Shown: positions 34,076-46,256 of the stretch, piece by piece | How positions within the stretch are numbered: the first letter of the stretch is position 1 | Layout of the letters: each line of letters starts with the position of its first letter | NCBI GenBank assembly: GCA_030847615.1 | Contig: JAUMIR010000002.1 | Location: forward strand, 198,321,809-198,385,808 | Direction of reading: 5' to 3' | DNA from: Gambelia wislizenii | Taxonomy: Eukaryota; Chordata; Lepidosauria; Squamata; Crotaphytidae | Length of the DNA stretch: 64,000 bases | Notes under the pieces: model-generated | The model's database searches: none | What the model was told of the DNA's origin: nothing | What the model saw: the letters and a program-made list of their open reading frames with translations, nothing else | Position numbers and translations under genes: made by a program

Positions 34076-35579
34076 TACTCTGGAATACCGGTAGTTAAAA
34101 TCAGACGATATCAACATCTACATTTTTATACTGTTGACAAAGCTGCCAACCAAACTGTTTGGTTAATTTTCTCCCAACAATCTGTCCTGTATAAAAACCA
34201 ATTCTCCACCTTCTGGTCAACTCCAGCATCACTGAGATGCAGAACTCTGAATAAGGTAGATAAAAGATCAGATTCAATTCTTAATAACCTAGAACACCAG
34301 GTTACTATCCATCCCAAAGGTATTGTTGGGTCCACTCCTTATTTCCTCTCATGTAAGTGCATGAATGAATACCATTCACAGCTATGGGGGAAAGTCGAGT
34401 GCAATTTGGGAACACCATTAGATGAATGCAAATTTTTCTACCTTGACACTAGCTAGATCCACAATAATAGCAAGTTTGGAGTTCAGCACAAATATATCTG
34501 CATACAAAGCATAGAATAACACACTGATCTCCCTTCCCTCCATATGCTTAAAAAATCATGATTGTTATTACTATTAACAATAGTTACATAGTGAATGAAA
34601 TAAGAGAAACAAAGAATACTGGGGCATCAATCTCACCTACTATATAAGCATCAGACTCATCACCTGGTGAAAAATATGTTCACAGCCAGGGTCTAAGGCT
34701 GTTGGGATGCATTTTTTTTCATTGCAGTAAGGGCTAATCTAGCCTCCTTCCAGGTGCCAATGATACCACAACATGAGTAAGTATAAACTCAGAGTTTATT
34801 AGGTTGGGTTGACCTCCATGTTAACTTGCCACAGCAAGGTCTGTTAAAATAGAAAGCTTTTGCAAGATAATTTAAACTGGTTATGCATACAGCAGCAGGC
34901 TCACTTCTCAACAGCTGCCTCCAGCAACACGTTGCTGTCAAAAAGACAGCCATTATATATGCACAGCAGGAATTTGGCATCCTACTAGTGGGGTACCAGA
35001 ATGCCCTATCTTAGCATTTTCTAATATGGCAAAAATGACTAGCAAGGATAATTGGTGCAAGGCAGTGACTGAAAATAATGCACTTTAATTATAAGACAAA
35101 CTATTTAGGATCTGTCTTCCATAGACTAAAGAGCTGCATTCATACAAGATTCTTCTGATGGATTTTCAGGAACTCCTCTACCCTGCTCTGCTATAGATGG
35201 AACACTTTTCCTGAGGTGTGAATGGTAACTTTGTTAGTATGAAAGCTCCACTAAAGAGAAAAAGGCATGTCTGCAGAAGGAGAGAAAGCGAAGTAAATGT
35301 CCACCTCTTCATCTTGACAAAGCATACAGAATTAAATATTAACAGTGCCCCTATGTGTTCACACAGAAGTAAGGTCACTGTACTCGGAGGATATTACCAG
35401 GCAATACTACCAGGCAAGTATACATCACATTGTGGTATTTCATCTTTAGATGAAACACCAATGAAAGCAGTGGAGCAAGCTGCAGCAGCAAGAAATCAAT
35501 GAATCCTTCTGATATATAATATAACAAGCTGCTGCTCTTTTGGCTACACTGTAAATTTGCATACAAGCCTTTCCTCTTC
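34076..35579. other. Intergenic stretch
   Basis: No gene recognised. The 90-94 codon overlapping frames at 35218-35647 have no known similarity. Confidence 0.45.
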
Positions 35580-35679
35580 CCCAGAGTTGAGACCTGCCCC
35601 GCAAACTGGAGAACTTGCATTCTCATCTCCCACCTGAGATGATCCACAAAAACTGGAGACTCAGAGCCAGACCCTGAGA

Positions 35680-35848
35680 TCTATCAGCCCTACCTCCAAC
35701 TGTTCTAGTTTGGCAGGGACAGTCCCAATTAATCCTCTGTTCTCCCACTTTTTCAGCTGTTTTGAAATGTCCCCGTTTATCTCTCCTCCTCTGCTTTCCC
35801 CCTTCATTTTCAGTGTACTTAATTTGCTTAAAAGTGGGTTCAAACTGC
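35680..35848 (+). repeat. Ancient interspersed repeat, left half (split by L1)
   Basis: CTCCAACTGTTCTAGTTTGG and CAGGGACAGTCCCAATTAAT through AAAAGTGGGTTCAAACTGC align with the reverse complement of 44055-44450. It resumes at 42545 after the L1. The family was not identified. Confidence 0.75.
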
Positions 35849-36477
35849 TTGAAAGAGATAAGGAAAGAATAGAGGTTAAAAAAAATAATATAAAAAGGAC
35901 TTGAAGTGGTGGTATTGTAAAGAAGCAATAGAAATAAGGGCTGGGAGGGGGGATGTTATTGATTTATTGATATAGATTCTGAAGAATTGTGGAAGAAGAA
36001 CAGAAGAAGAAAGAATAGGAGGAAAAGAACAGGAATAAAGAAAGAAGACAGAGGAGAGCAGAAGAAGAAGGTAGAAGACATCCCAGAGAAAGGGGAGGGG
36101 GGGTGAAGGGGGGGTTGGAGGGAAGGGAAGGGTGCTGGAGAGTGGAAAGAGGCTAATTTATAATTTTTGGATAATACAGAGGCCAAGTGTGGGATGTTGG
36201 TGGAGCAAGAATACCTGAGGAGAGATACTTGATACTCTCATTGTTAAAGTTCTCAAAGAGTAGGGGAAACTGAAAGGAAAAAAGAACAGATAGCAATTCA
36301 CTAGATTGTGGATTTTTAAGGGGAAAACACTATTCCAAACATAAATATATAATTAATGGAAATAAGAGGACAGTAGACTACTAAATAGAAATTGAGAAGT
36401 GGTATATTAGGTGGATTGAGATATCTGATTTAGTCAGGCTGCTGAACCGAATAGTTTGACAGGCTACCTTAACATTT

Positions 36478-36511
36478 TGTTGTTGTTGTTGTTATTGTTG
36501 TTGTTGTTGTT
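36478..36511. repeat. (TTG)n microsatellite
   Basis: Eleven TTG-type units with one TTA, in the L1 5' region. Confidence 0.9.
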
Positions 36512-36943
36512 CACCTAGGGAAAAGAATAGATCAGAAGTACTGAAATTGAAATTAACACTTAAAAAAAAAGAGAGAGAGAAAATGTAAGGGTTTGGGGAG
36601 GTTTCTCTGATACAGGGGATTGAAGACACATTTCAGGAGTCCTGACCTTGATCCGTACGGTAACTTAAAGTTTTGCCTTGAAGGCATAAACTAGGGAAGT
36701 TAGCTTGCTTGTTGGGGAGACATAGTTTGTTAAAAAACAACAACAACCTAAGCTATAGGAATCTACATAAGGTGAAAAAACGGGAAATAAGAGGAATAAG
36801 GGTGGATAGAAACGAAATATATAAACTAACATGGCCTCAGGAATCAAGAGATCTAACGTGCAATCACAAAGTCAATCAACATCACAGGGAGTGATAACCA
36901 AAGAGGATCTGCGGAGCTTGCTACAAAGATTCTGGATATACAA

Positions 36944-38123
36944 ATGCAAATACTTCAGGAACTGAGGGAGCTTAAAAAAGAGGCAGAAACAGATCTCAAA
37001 GAGCTAAGAAGAGAATTGAGGAAAGATATCAAAAAAGAAACAGATACCTTAAGCAAACAAATACAAAAAATTACAAAAGAACTAGATTTGGTAAAAGGAG
37101 AACTAAATTTGGTAAAAGAACTAGACTTTGGTAAAAGTATTAAAAGGAGAAGGTCTTAACTGAAAATGTGCAAAAACGGGGGGAGGAGCCAAGCTTCAAT
37201 GGCGTAGGAACAATTCCCAAGACGGGTGCTCAAGGTAATGGAATTAAATGAATAATTTCCCCTCAAAAAGGCATGAGGAGAGTTTTGAGGGAAGATTTAT
37301 GGCTGTGAATTACTAAGGAATGTTAATAGAAGGGAAGACTGCAGTTCAAGGAAGCCTAAAAGTAAACAAATAGTTACTTTTGGTTTTGTCCAATCTTGGA
37401 GCAGACTCCAACATAATTAAAAAGAACATTTTGCTAATAAATCACTAAGGTTGGAGAAAGCAGTGAATAATTGTAGGCAAATGAAAAGGATGATTTAACA
37501 GAGGAAGAAATATTTGATATAACTGGAGAATAAGTGGAAAGCTTTAAAAAATAAGTGGTGGAGGAAGGAGGGGCCATTAACAGAAGGGAAGAAATGAAAG
37601 TTTGGAGTGTTTGGATTTTCTTATGTCTAAAAAAAGAAGAAATACTGCAGGAAAAAGCTGGTTAAAACCACAAACACTAAGTAAACCATCAGATAGATCG
37701 CATAAGAGATTGGAAAGGAATAATAAGGGTGAACCAGAAGGGCTAAGTATGGAAAAAGAAATTAGCCCTCCTTTAGCTGCCTCACCCCTAGATCCTCCAT
37801 CCCCGAGGGGGAGGGAAAGAAGGGGAGAAAGCACAGAGGATATTAAAACTCATATGGATTCTCTCTTTTAAAAAATGATGACAGAATTTAGAGAAGACAA
37901 AAAGAGAATGTTTTCAGAGTTTGCAAGCATAAGAGAAGAAATGCAGAAGGAGAGGAAAAGATCTGAAGAAAGATTTGTGGAAATGAGTACAAAAATACAA
38001 GGAATACAAGGAGATATTCTTAATATAGTAAAAGAGAACAAAGAAATAATTAAAACCCAAACACTTCAAGGCAGTCAGATCCAGGATAATATGAAGAAAA
38101 TCACAGACATGGAAAAAAATTGA
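36944..38123 (+). pseudogene. L1 ORF1 remnants (coiled coil)
   Basis: Two separated coiled-coil blocks: 36944-37159 (LRELKKEAETDLKELRRELR) and 37602-38123 (basic N-terminus MSKKRRNTAGK, a stop near 37870, then MMTEFREDKKRMFSEFASIR and SEERFVEMSTKIQGIQGDIL). The RNA-recognition and C-terminal domains expected of L1 ORF1p are not visible before ORF2 begins, where only about 400 bases remain. Confidence 0.65.
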
Positions 38124-38537
38124 TATACATGCAAGATAGAAGGACTGCGACTGTTGGAGGAGTTGGGAATACATAAGAAGGAGTATGGAGCTGATGGAGG
38201 AGTGGACAGAGGAAATGGAAAAGTTTAGACAGATGAAGAAAGCAGAAAGAAGAATAAACTACATGGGGGGGGGAAGAAGGGAATTTTTTTTATGAGCACT
38301 CGGGTGGAGGGAGTTGTTCTGGGCCATTGGATGATCTCTTCACCACTCCTCACCTGGAAGACCTGGAGGGTCATGAGCAAGGCAATTTGTTTTGGGAAGA
38401 CAAGGTGGGGAGGTAAAGAAGGGAAAGGGGGAGGGGGGAAGGGAATGGGGAAGAATTGGGAAGGGGTGGGTATGGGGAGGGGAGGTCACTTTTTGGAGCC
38501 AGAAGATCTTATAGAAAATGTAATAAGGAATCTAATG

Positions 38538-41500
38538 GTTAATAAATTAAAGATATCGACCTTAAATGTTCATGGCCTTGGCACGGTAATAAAACGAAAA
38601 AGGATTGAAGCACTATTGAAGAAGGATCAAGCGGATATAATATTTTTGCAAGAGACACATCAAAAAAGGGAAGGAGTAAATGAATTGAAATTGAACTGGG
38701 TAAGAGTTTATGAAAAAGCGTACGGGAATTCAAAAGCTAGAGGGGTAGCAATATTAATAGCAAAAAATGTAATTTTGTCATTAAAAAGGTGAAAAAAGAT
38801 GAAAATGGTAGATATATTATAATGCAAGGTGAAATGGGAGAAGATAAATATGTTCTAATGAATGTATATGCTCCAAATGAAAAACAAGAGGAATTGTATG
38901 AGATAGTATTTAAAGAAATGGAGAATATGCAAGAACAAAATATTGTTGTAGCAGGAGACTTTAACATGCAGATGGAAAGAATAAAAGGTAAATCAAATTA
39001 CTCATTAAGGGATAAATATGATAATATTACAAATTTGAATAAAATAATAAACAGAAAGGGGTTGAAAGATGTGTGGAGATTGGTAAAGGGAGATGAAAGG
39101 AAATATACATATTTTTCAATGGTACATAAGAGTTATTCAAGAATTGATTATATTTTTGTATCAAAAAATTTGACTGATAAAATTATAAATTCAGAGATAG
39201 GGAATATAAAAGTAACAGACCATGCCTTGGTCAATGTGGAGATTATAATGAAGAGAGATTATGAACAGTTGAAAAGGTGGAGGCTGAATACAAAGATTTT
39301 AAATTACAGAGAAATAGTAGAAAAAATTGAGCATGAATGGCAAGAATTATGGGAATTAAATGATAAAGAAGTATCAAAAGGAATTTTGTGGGATACTATG
39401 AAAGCTGTGACAAGGGGGATATGTATAAAAGAAACCTTTAACCTAAAAAAAGGCAAGAAGAAAGAAAAGGGAAATTAGAAAGGGAAATAGAATTATTGGA
39501 AAATAAATATATATTAGATAAGGAAAAACAAACTTATATTGAATTACAAGCAAAGAGGGAGGAATTGGATGAAATGGAAGTAGATGAAGTACAGGAAAAT
39601 TTAATTTATTTAAGAAGGGAGTATTTTGAATTTAGTAATAAAAATTCAAAAATGTTGACTAGACCCACACAGAAGAAGAAAATGGAAAATATGATAAATG
39701 GGATTAGAGATAAAACAGGTAAAATGTGTAGAACAATGAATGAAAAACTAACAATTTTTGAGGAGTTTTATAAAGACCTGTATCACTCAGGGAATAAATC
39801 AGTGGAACAAATAGAAAAATATGTAGGGGAAAATTGGAAGATTAAAATAGAAGAGGAAGATAGGGATTTATTAGAAAAACCAATTACGAAAATGGAAGTA
39901 GAGGAAGCAATAAATAATTTTAAAAGTGGGAAAGCTCCAGGAATGGATGGGTTAGGACCAGATTATTACAAAGTATTTAAAAAGAAGTTAATGCCTAAAT
40001 TATTAGAATTATATAATAATATAATAATGGGAGACAAAGTCCCTTCATCATGGCAACAATCATTGATAATATTGATACCAAAGCCAGATAAGGATTTGTT
40101 GGACCCTGGATCATACAGGCCTATATCATTGATATATCAAGATCCAAAGTTATTATCAGCAATAATGGCAAAGAGAATGAATAGTTGTATGCATAAATAT
40201 ATATTAAAGGATCAATGTGGATTTGTGAAAGGAAGACAAATGTCAAATTTGATAGGAAGGGTGTTAAATAAAATACATATAATCGGCAAAACAAAAGTAA
40301 AAGCAGGGATATTAGCATTAGATATATTTAAAGCATTTGACTGTGTGGAATGGCCAACATTAAAAACAATATTGAAAGAATTTGGAATGGGGAAGAGGTT
40401 TAGAGGATTAATAGATCAATTGTATTCCCATAACACAGCTATAGTGATGGTTAATGATGAAATAACAAAAGAGATAAAAATAACAAGAGGAACAAGACAT
40501 GGTTGCCCACTTTCTCCAATATTGTTTGCAATGGTAATAGAAATTCTAGCAAATGTGATAAGAAATGATAATAGTATAGAAGGAATTGGATTAGAAACAA
40601 AACATAAGATAAGCTTGTTTGCTGATGATACATTGCTAACAATTAAGGATTTGATTAATGGAATAGAAAAAAAATAAAGAACATTTAAAAGTATTTGGGG
40701 AGATGACAGGTTTACAGGTTAATTGGAATAAATCAGATATGATGTTGTTTAACTATATTAAGGAAGAAGAAAATATATTTGTAAAAGAGAAAAAATTAGA
40801 AGTAAGACTAAAAAGTAATATTAAGTATTTAGGAATAAATATTACAAAAGATTTAAAAGAATTAGAAGAGAAAAATATTATGGTATTAAGGAAAGAAATG
40901 GAAAAGAAATTGGAAGAATATAAAAATATTCAATTATCATGGCTTGGAAGAGTAGCTTTAGTTAAAATGAAAATATTACCTAAACTAAATTTTTTGTTTA
41001 GAATGTTACCAATAAAAATATCAGAAGTAGAACTGAAAAAAAATGGCAAAATATGTTGAATAAATATTGTAATGGAAGGAAAAGGACAAGATTAAATAAA
41101 TTATTCTGGTATATACCACAGAAGGAGGGAGGACTTAGTCTTCTCAAAATAAAAGGATATTATGAAGCTAATCAATTGAGATATGTTATAGAAGGAATTG
41201 TAGAACAGGGGGATTTAGAATGGTTAGAGATAGAAACAGGGAGAATAGGAAAGAGAATATGGAACATATTTTTTGGTAATTTTACAAAAAAGGAAATTAA
41301 AGGAATTGAGAACCCATTATTGCAAAATATATGGGAAATATGGTATAAATATAAGAGAGATTTTTTTGCCTATTGATTCAGTATTAACACCGGGTATAAT
41401 GGGGAAAAAAATCCCAAATAATTTGAAGGGAAAAATGGGAAAGGAATTAAAGAAAACAGGATTAGACAAAATAGAGGGATGGATTAGAATTAAAGCAGAA

Positions 41501-41551
41501 ATCAATGGAGACACAAGGAACGGATTGGGAACTAGTGAGAGAATATTGTAA
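38538..41551 (+). pseudogene. L1 ORF2 (endonuclease plus reverse transcriptase), frameshifted
   Basis: Endonuclease motifs in order: STLNVHGL (catalytic Asn), IIFLQETHQ (Glu), VVAGDFNMQ, SRIDYIFVS and VTDHALV. Reverse transcriptase motifs: KAPGMDGLGPDYYK, LILIPKPDKD, YRPISL, LALDIFKAFD (first catalytic Asp), RGTRHGCPLSPILFAM and LFADDTLL (FADD box), then GLQVNWNKSD. Frame changes occur near 38790, 39480, 40675, 41055 and 41380. The C-terminal cysteine motif was not found. Reading order shows L1-clade architecture, not a host gene. Confidence 0.9.
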
Positions 41552-42544
41552 GAAGAAGTGGGAATTGATGGAGCTCCCTAATGGATAAAGGTTTCTTCAT
41601 ACAGTTTGAAGAAACGTGTACTTATAAAAGGAGAAAGAGAAAAAGGAAAGGAAAGGAACTACAGGAATAAAGAAGAGAGGAAAGAAGGATTGAGAAAAGA
41701 AGACTGAAGTATGTGAGAAGGGAAGGGAAGGTTTGAAGATGGTAAGTGGAAAGGAGAAAGGGAAATGTGAAGGGAGAAGTGTGAATAAGAGGAGAGAATA
41801 GGGAATAGTAAAAGGAAAAGGTCTAAGTGAAAGATATAAATGAGTATAGAAGAAGGAAAGCAAGACAGAATGGGAAAGGGGAGAGGTAGAAATAGTGGGG
41901 ATAGGAAGAAAAGAATCAAAGAGTTTAAATGAAAGGATGGGATAAGAGATCTAGAGTAAGGGAAAGGAAAGGAAAGGTGAAGAAGGTAGAAAAATGGAGA
42001 TAAGTGGAGAAAGGGGACATGCCAAATTAATTAGGGAAGAATACAGATTAATGGAATAACACAAAAATAGATAAAGAAACTGTAAGGGTGAAGCACTGTG
42101 ACCCCATGAGACAACAAATGAGAGCCGATGAGGGGAGACTAATATTAAGGGATAAGGAACATACATACAAATTAGAAGAGAAATTTCGGAATAGGTGAAG
42201 TGACATGTATTGTTAAAATGTTATATATGGTTATAATATGAGAAATGATGTGTACTGTTAAATCATTGTAAACAAAGTCAATTTAATATAAATTGTATAA
42301 TTCTTTGGAAAACTGGATAAAGTAGAAAGGAAGTTGAAACAAGCAAAAATATACTTTATTGATACATGGATTTATTATTTATATATTTATATATTCAATT
42401 ACTCTTGATTTATATACAGTAGTTTTTTTTTCTTTTTTGCATTGTGAAACAAGATATCAACGTAATGTCCGCTGTGGTAAATAACCAATTTTTTTTTGTT
42501 TAAAATAAAAAACAATAATTTAAAAAAAAGTGAGTTTAAACTGC

Positions 42545-42735
42545 AAAAGTAGTTTGCCTTTAGCAACAGGGAGAGGAGGGGTGGAATTTTACTCTTTCCA
42601 GTAGGCTCAGGCAAAAGCAAACTGCTGCAGCCTCTCCCAACTTGTGTTTTCATCTTCATGAATAACTTTTGCCATCTTGACCACACTCTGATATTGTTTG
42701 GCCACACATGTCCTAGTTTTCATCTGTGAAATGTT
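42545..42735 (+). repeat. Ancient interspersed repeat, right half (split by L1)
   Basis: AAAAGTAGTTTGCC, GGAGAGGAGGGGTGGAATTT, TAGGCTCAGGCAAAAGCAAA and GGCCACACATGTCCTAGTTT match the reverse complement of the second copy at 44060-44290. Confidence 0.78.
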
Positions 42736-42944
42736 GGAGAGTATGAGGAAGGAATGTTAGTCCCAGAGTTAATATAGCAATTCTCCCTTGCATTAGAGGC
42801 AATGGGATGGAAAACAAGAGAAGATTGGTCATGCCAACAGAGAAGTAAAAGAAAGGAGCCACTCACACACCTGCCTTGGCTAATGTAATTCCAGGAGGGC
42901 TTTGGATTTGTTGGCTATTCTGTCTTTCCTGGCCTTTGTAAATA

Positions 42945-43268
42945 CAGGTTGAGTCTCCCTTATCCAAAATCCAAAATTTTCCAAAATCCAGAATATCACA
43001 CATAGGTAGCTGAGATAGTGACACCTTTGTTTTCTGATGGTTCAATGTACACAAACTTTGTTTCATGCACAAAATATTTAAAATATTGTATATAAAATTA
43101 CTTTCAGGCTATGTGTATAAGGTGTATATGAAACATAAATTAATTTTATGTTTAGACATGGGTCCCATCTCCAAGATGTCTCATTATGTATATGCAAATA
43201 TTCCATAATCCAAAATATTCCAAAATACTTCTGGTCCCAAGCATTTCAGATAAGGGAGACTCAACCTG
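42945..43268. mobile_element. Tigger-type MITE, CAGGTTGAGTCTCCC family, copy 1
   Basis: Left end CAGGTTGAGTCTCCCTTATC, right end GATAAGGGAGACTCAACCTG, nearly perfect inverse; TA at 42943-42944 and 43269-43270. The interior has ATCCAAAATTTTCCAAAATC and CATTTAAATATTTTGTGCATG-like tracts, shared in opposite orientation with 49397-49735. Confidence 0.9.
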
Positions 43269-43270
43269 TA

Positions 43271-44054
43271 GCTATCTTAAGCATATAAGGTACAGTGTGC
43301 GTACCCTCTTCCAGATACACAGCCTGTGAGCCATGCTTCTCAAATTCCCCAGTGGTGTGAGGTATCCCCAGGACATGCTTATTTGTGTGAGATAAATACC
43401 ACCATAGAAAGGGGAAAGTCCAGAACACCAGACTGAAATGTAGAATTTGAGAAAGACACTGAAGTAATTGCTGGTCCTCCTAATGGAAACTCAAACAGGA
43501 ACATTATAGTGACATAAAAATTTACGTCAGCATTGTACTGGGCGAACTTTGAAAACATAGGTTTGCTCAGATCACAAAAGATGAAGGGAAAGAGATAAAG
43601 ACTCTGGTATGTTCAATTGAAAAATAAGCTATACCAAAATATTATTCCAGTGGCTGGGGGAAGGCAGGATGAGCAGTGTGGCTGAAATGTGAACTAAGTG
43701 ACATCTCATCAAATCTGCCCATGGAAAAACAGTTTCCTGCATCCCCAGTGGGAAGGTCAGTATATGGGCAAAAAAAAATGGCTTCTGTTCCTAGTGCTGT
43801 TATCCAATTCTAGGACAGAGGTAAATTATTACAGCATTTGGAGCTAAAACTAGTTAGATCTACCACCACCCCACCACCACCCCAGAGGTCAGACACTGTT
43901 TGCATTCTCAGTATCTAGAAACTGTGCCTTTCCACCATTTTGATACTGCTTGTTCACCTGAGCATTTCTTGTCTATGATCTTGACCAGATTATAAGCAGT
44001 AAGATCAGAAAAGACATTCCTCCAACCTTAAATACCACATTTCACAGTCCTCCA
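43271..44054. other. Intergenic stretch
   Basis: Includes a (CCA)n tract at about 43862-43883. Nothing else recognised. Confidence 0.45.
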
Positions 44055-44450
44055 TGTTTAGGATATATTTATGCTTTCTACATACCCTGCAACATTTCAC
44101 TGATGAAAACCAGGACATGTGTGGCTAAGCAGCATCAGAGTGAAATTAAGGTGGCAAAAGTTATTCTTGAGGAAGAACAAACAAACTAGGAGCGGCTGCA
44201 GCGGTTTGCTTTTGCCCGAGCCTACTAGAAGTGGCAAGATTCCACCCCTCCTCTCTCCCCCCTGCAGAATTAATTGAGTTCAAGCTACTTTTGCACACAG
44301 ACCTCAGTTTGCAGCAACTGAAGTAAGCTGAGGACAAAGGGAGAACATGGAAGAAGAAGCTAGGTCATTTTAAAAGCAGCTGAAAAAAGTGGAATGATAG
44401 GAGATTAATTAGGACTGTCCCTGCCAAATTGAGACAGTTGGAGGCTATGT
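44055..44450 (-). repeat. Ancient interspersed repeat, uninterrupted copy
   Basis: Read on the minus strand it runs continuously from CCAACTGTCTCAATTTGGCA through TGCAAAAGTAGCTTGAACTC to CACACATGTCCTGGTTTTCA. It shows what the locus at 35680-42735 looked like before the L1 insertion. Confidence 0.78.
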
Positions 44451-44930
44451 GTTTATTTGATCCAGTTTCACATCTCACTTGGCTAGTGAGGCGGCGGTGG
44501 CTCTGATGGAGATCTATCCCTTCCCTGTACTGCTCAGCACAGGGTAAGGGAAATGGCACTGTGTTTGCCTGTGATCAACTGGATCCAGTCAAATTGGCTC
44601 TGACCCAGCTGTCCAGACAGCAAAAGAACCTGAGGTCACTCCACAGTTTCTGGGAAACTCCAGGGGTTTCCCTGAATTTGTTTGGAGCAAAATCAGGTTG
44701 AGGGCCAAAAAATGTGGTTCCTCCCTGCAATTACCTGGATGTCATCTGGACTCCCAGAACTAGATTTGGGTCAAGTCTGTGTATTTGTCTGTTTGTTTGT
44801 CTGTCTGTTTGCTGGTGTGGACAAGTCTCCATCTAAAAGTACCTCTTTTTTTTTCTTCCCCATTTTTCCTGTCATCAGCACACTTTCTTTTTTCAGGGTT
44901 CTTGTGAACATTCTCAAAATCGTTATTTCT
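44451..44930. other. Intergenic stretch
   Basis: Contains a (TTTG)n/(TCTG)n run at 44785-44815. No gene recognised. Confidence 0.45.
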
Positions 44931-45150
44931 CCATTGCTGTTATGCACCTTCAAGGCAACTCTGACTTAAGATGTTCCTATCCTAGGGGTTTGGGGACATG
45001 ATTTATTCAGAGAAGTCTGCCATTGCCTTCCTTTATATGTAGCCTGCAGCACTTGGTTATTCCCTGGCGGTCTCCCTTAAGTACTAACAAGGCTTGATAG
45101 AACAAAACCTGACTAAACCACTTCTTAGGTTTCAATACTGTCTGACGCTG
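44931..45150 (-). mobile_element. 5S rRNA-derived SINE, diverged, minus orientation
   Basis: CCTGGCGGTCTCCCTTAAGT and TACTAACAAGGCTTG are the reverse of the 5S internal region. Left of it lies the shared body (CTGCCATTGCCTTCCTTTAT, TGCACCTTCAAGGCAACTC). Confidence 0.65.
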
Positions 45151-45202
45151 ACACACAAAAGAGCAACTTTTTTTTTCTCTGTCTCTGGGTTTGACTAGAT
45201 GT

Positions 45203-45252
45203 TCTCATTATACCAGCCAAGAAAGAAAACATTATACCAGCCAAGAAAGACT
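45203..45252. repeat. Short tandem duplication
   Basis: CATTATACCAGCCAAGAAAG occurs twice within about 50 bases. Confidence 0.85.
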
Positions 45253-45599
45253 CCAGCAGACTTCACATCTGGATCCATAACCAAGCTTTCATTGGAGCTT
45301 TGTTGCTGGACTTGAGGAATTCCTATTAGCACCAGATTGAGGTTGCTGTAAAGGTGGTTCAATAGCACAGCTGTCTATCCATTCCAGTATATCATAATAG
45401 TGACAATAGCAGAAAGGGGCTGGTGTAATTCATCAAACTTGTGGCATGTTGTAAGGTGGACCCCCTTTGTTGTATGTGCTCCTTGATTCTATGACAGGCA
45501 AGTCCATTCCCTGGTGAAGAAATGCAGGTGACACCAAACAAGCTATTTGGTTGCTAAGAAACTCCTGCAGAAAAGTTAAGATAGCCAGTAATGATGCTG

Positions 45600-45785
45600 T
45601 CACCCACATATGAAGATTCTACTACTACTCCATTGGGCCCAGTATTGTCAACACAAATTGAGAGCAGTTATCCATTGTCTTAGGCAGAATCCTTTCCCAG
45701 CCCTACCTGGAGATGGTGAGGATTGAAGCTGGGACCTTCTGCCTGCAAAGCAGGCATTCTACCCATGAACTGTGGTTATTCCCCA
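45600..45785 (-). mobile_element. tRNA-headed SINE, second family, minus orientation
   Basis: On the minus strand: ACAGTTCATGGGTAGAATGC (A box), CTGCTTTGCAGGCAGAAGGT (anticodon-stem region with TGC), CAGCTTCAATCCTCACC (B box), then CATCTCCAGGTAGGGCTGG and GACAATACTGGGCCCAATGG. It cannot be a functional tRNA because the acceptor stem does not pair and a SINE body follows. Confidence 0.8.
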
Positions 45786-46046
45786 TCAGCAGACCTAATG
45801 TACGGAGCTGACTGATGGCACGAGGGCCAAATCCAATGTGGCACTTATTCAGTAATTTATTCAGTAATGTTTGCTTGCTTTTGGTTGTGAAGGTCTCTGT
45901 GACTTTGAATCATATCTAGCTCAGCCTTGTGAAGTACCAGTTAGATGAAAATATCCATGGCAAAAAAAAAGAAAAAGAAAAAAGGAATGTTACAGGTGAA
46001 GAATGAAATCATAACTCCCCTTCAAAGGGCAGGTAACTATTAGGCT

Positions 46047-46256
46047 GATGCCACGCTGCAGAAATAGTGCAGTTGACATTGCTTTAACTATCATGGCTCC
46101 ATCCTATGGAATCCTGGGATTGTAGTTTGTTACGGATCCAGAGCTCTCTGACAGAGAAGGCTAAATATCTCACAAAACTACAATTCCCAGAATTCCATAG
46201 CATTGAGCCATGGCAGTTAAAGTGGTATCAAACGGCATTATTTCTGCAGAGTGTCA
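46047..46256. mobile_element. Palindromic hAT-type MITE, copy 2
   Basis: CGCTGCAGAAATAGTGCAGT on the left mirrors CGGCATTATTTCTGCAGAGT on the right. The core AAACTACAATTCCCAGAATT and TGAGCCATGGCAGTTAAAGT are shared with 4687-4908. Confidence 0.82.

Larger units (their letters stand above)
35849..42525 (+). mobile_element. Near full-length L1 LINE, inactive
   Basis: 6677 bases flanked by 19-base direct repeats AAAAGTGRGTTYAAACTGC (35830-35848 and 42526-42544, two mismatches). Order: purine-rich 5' region of about 1 kb, ORF1 remnants (36944-38123), ORF2 endonuclease and reverse transcriptase (about 38538-41551), purine-rich 3' region and a short A-rich end. It is AT-rich and interrupted by several frameshifts, so it cannot move. 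The target duplication identifies copy-and-paste insertion into an older repeat. Confidence 0.9.

Noticed and set aside
39496..40677. 393-codon frame as a host gene
   Set aside because: It is the reverse transcriptase of the L1 (KAFD and FADD motifs) in an element with target duplications.
45690..45785. tRNA gene
   Set aside because: A and B boxes are present but the acceptor stem does not pair and a SINE body follows.
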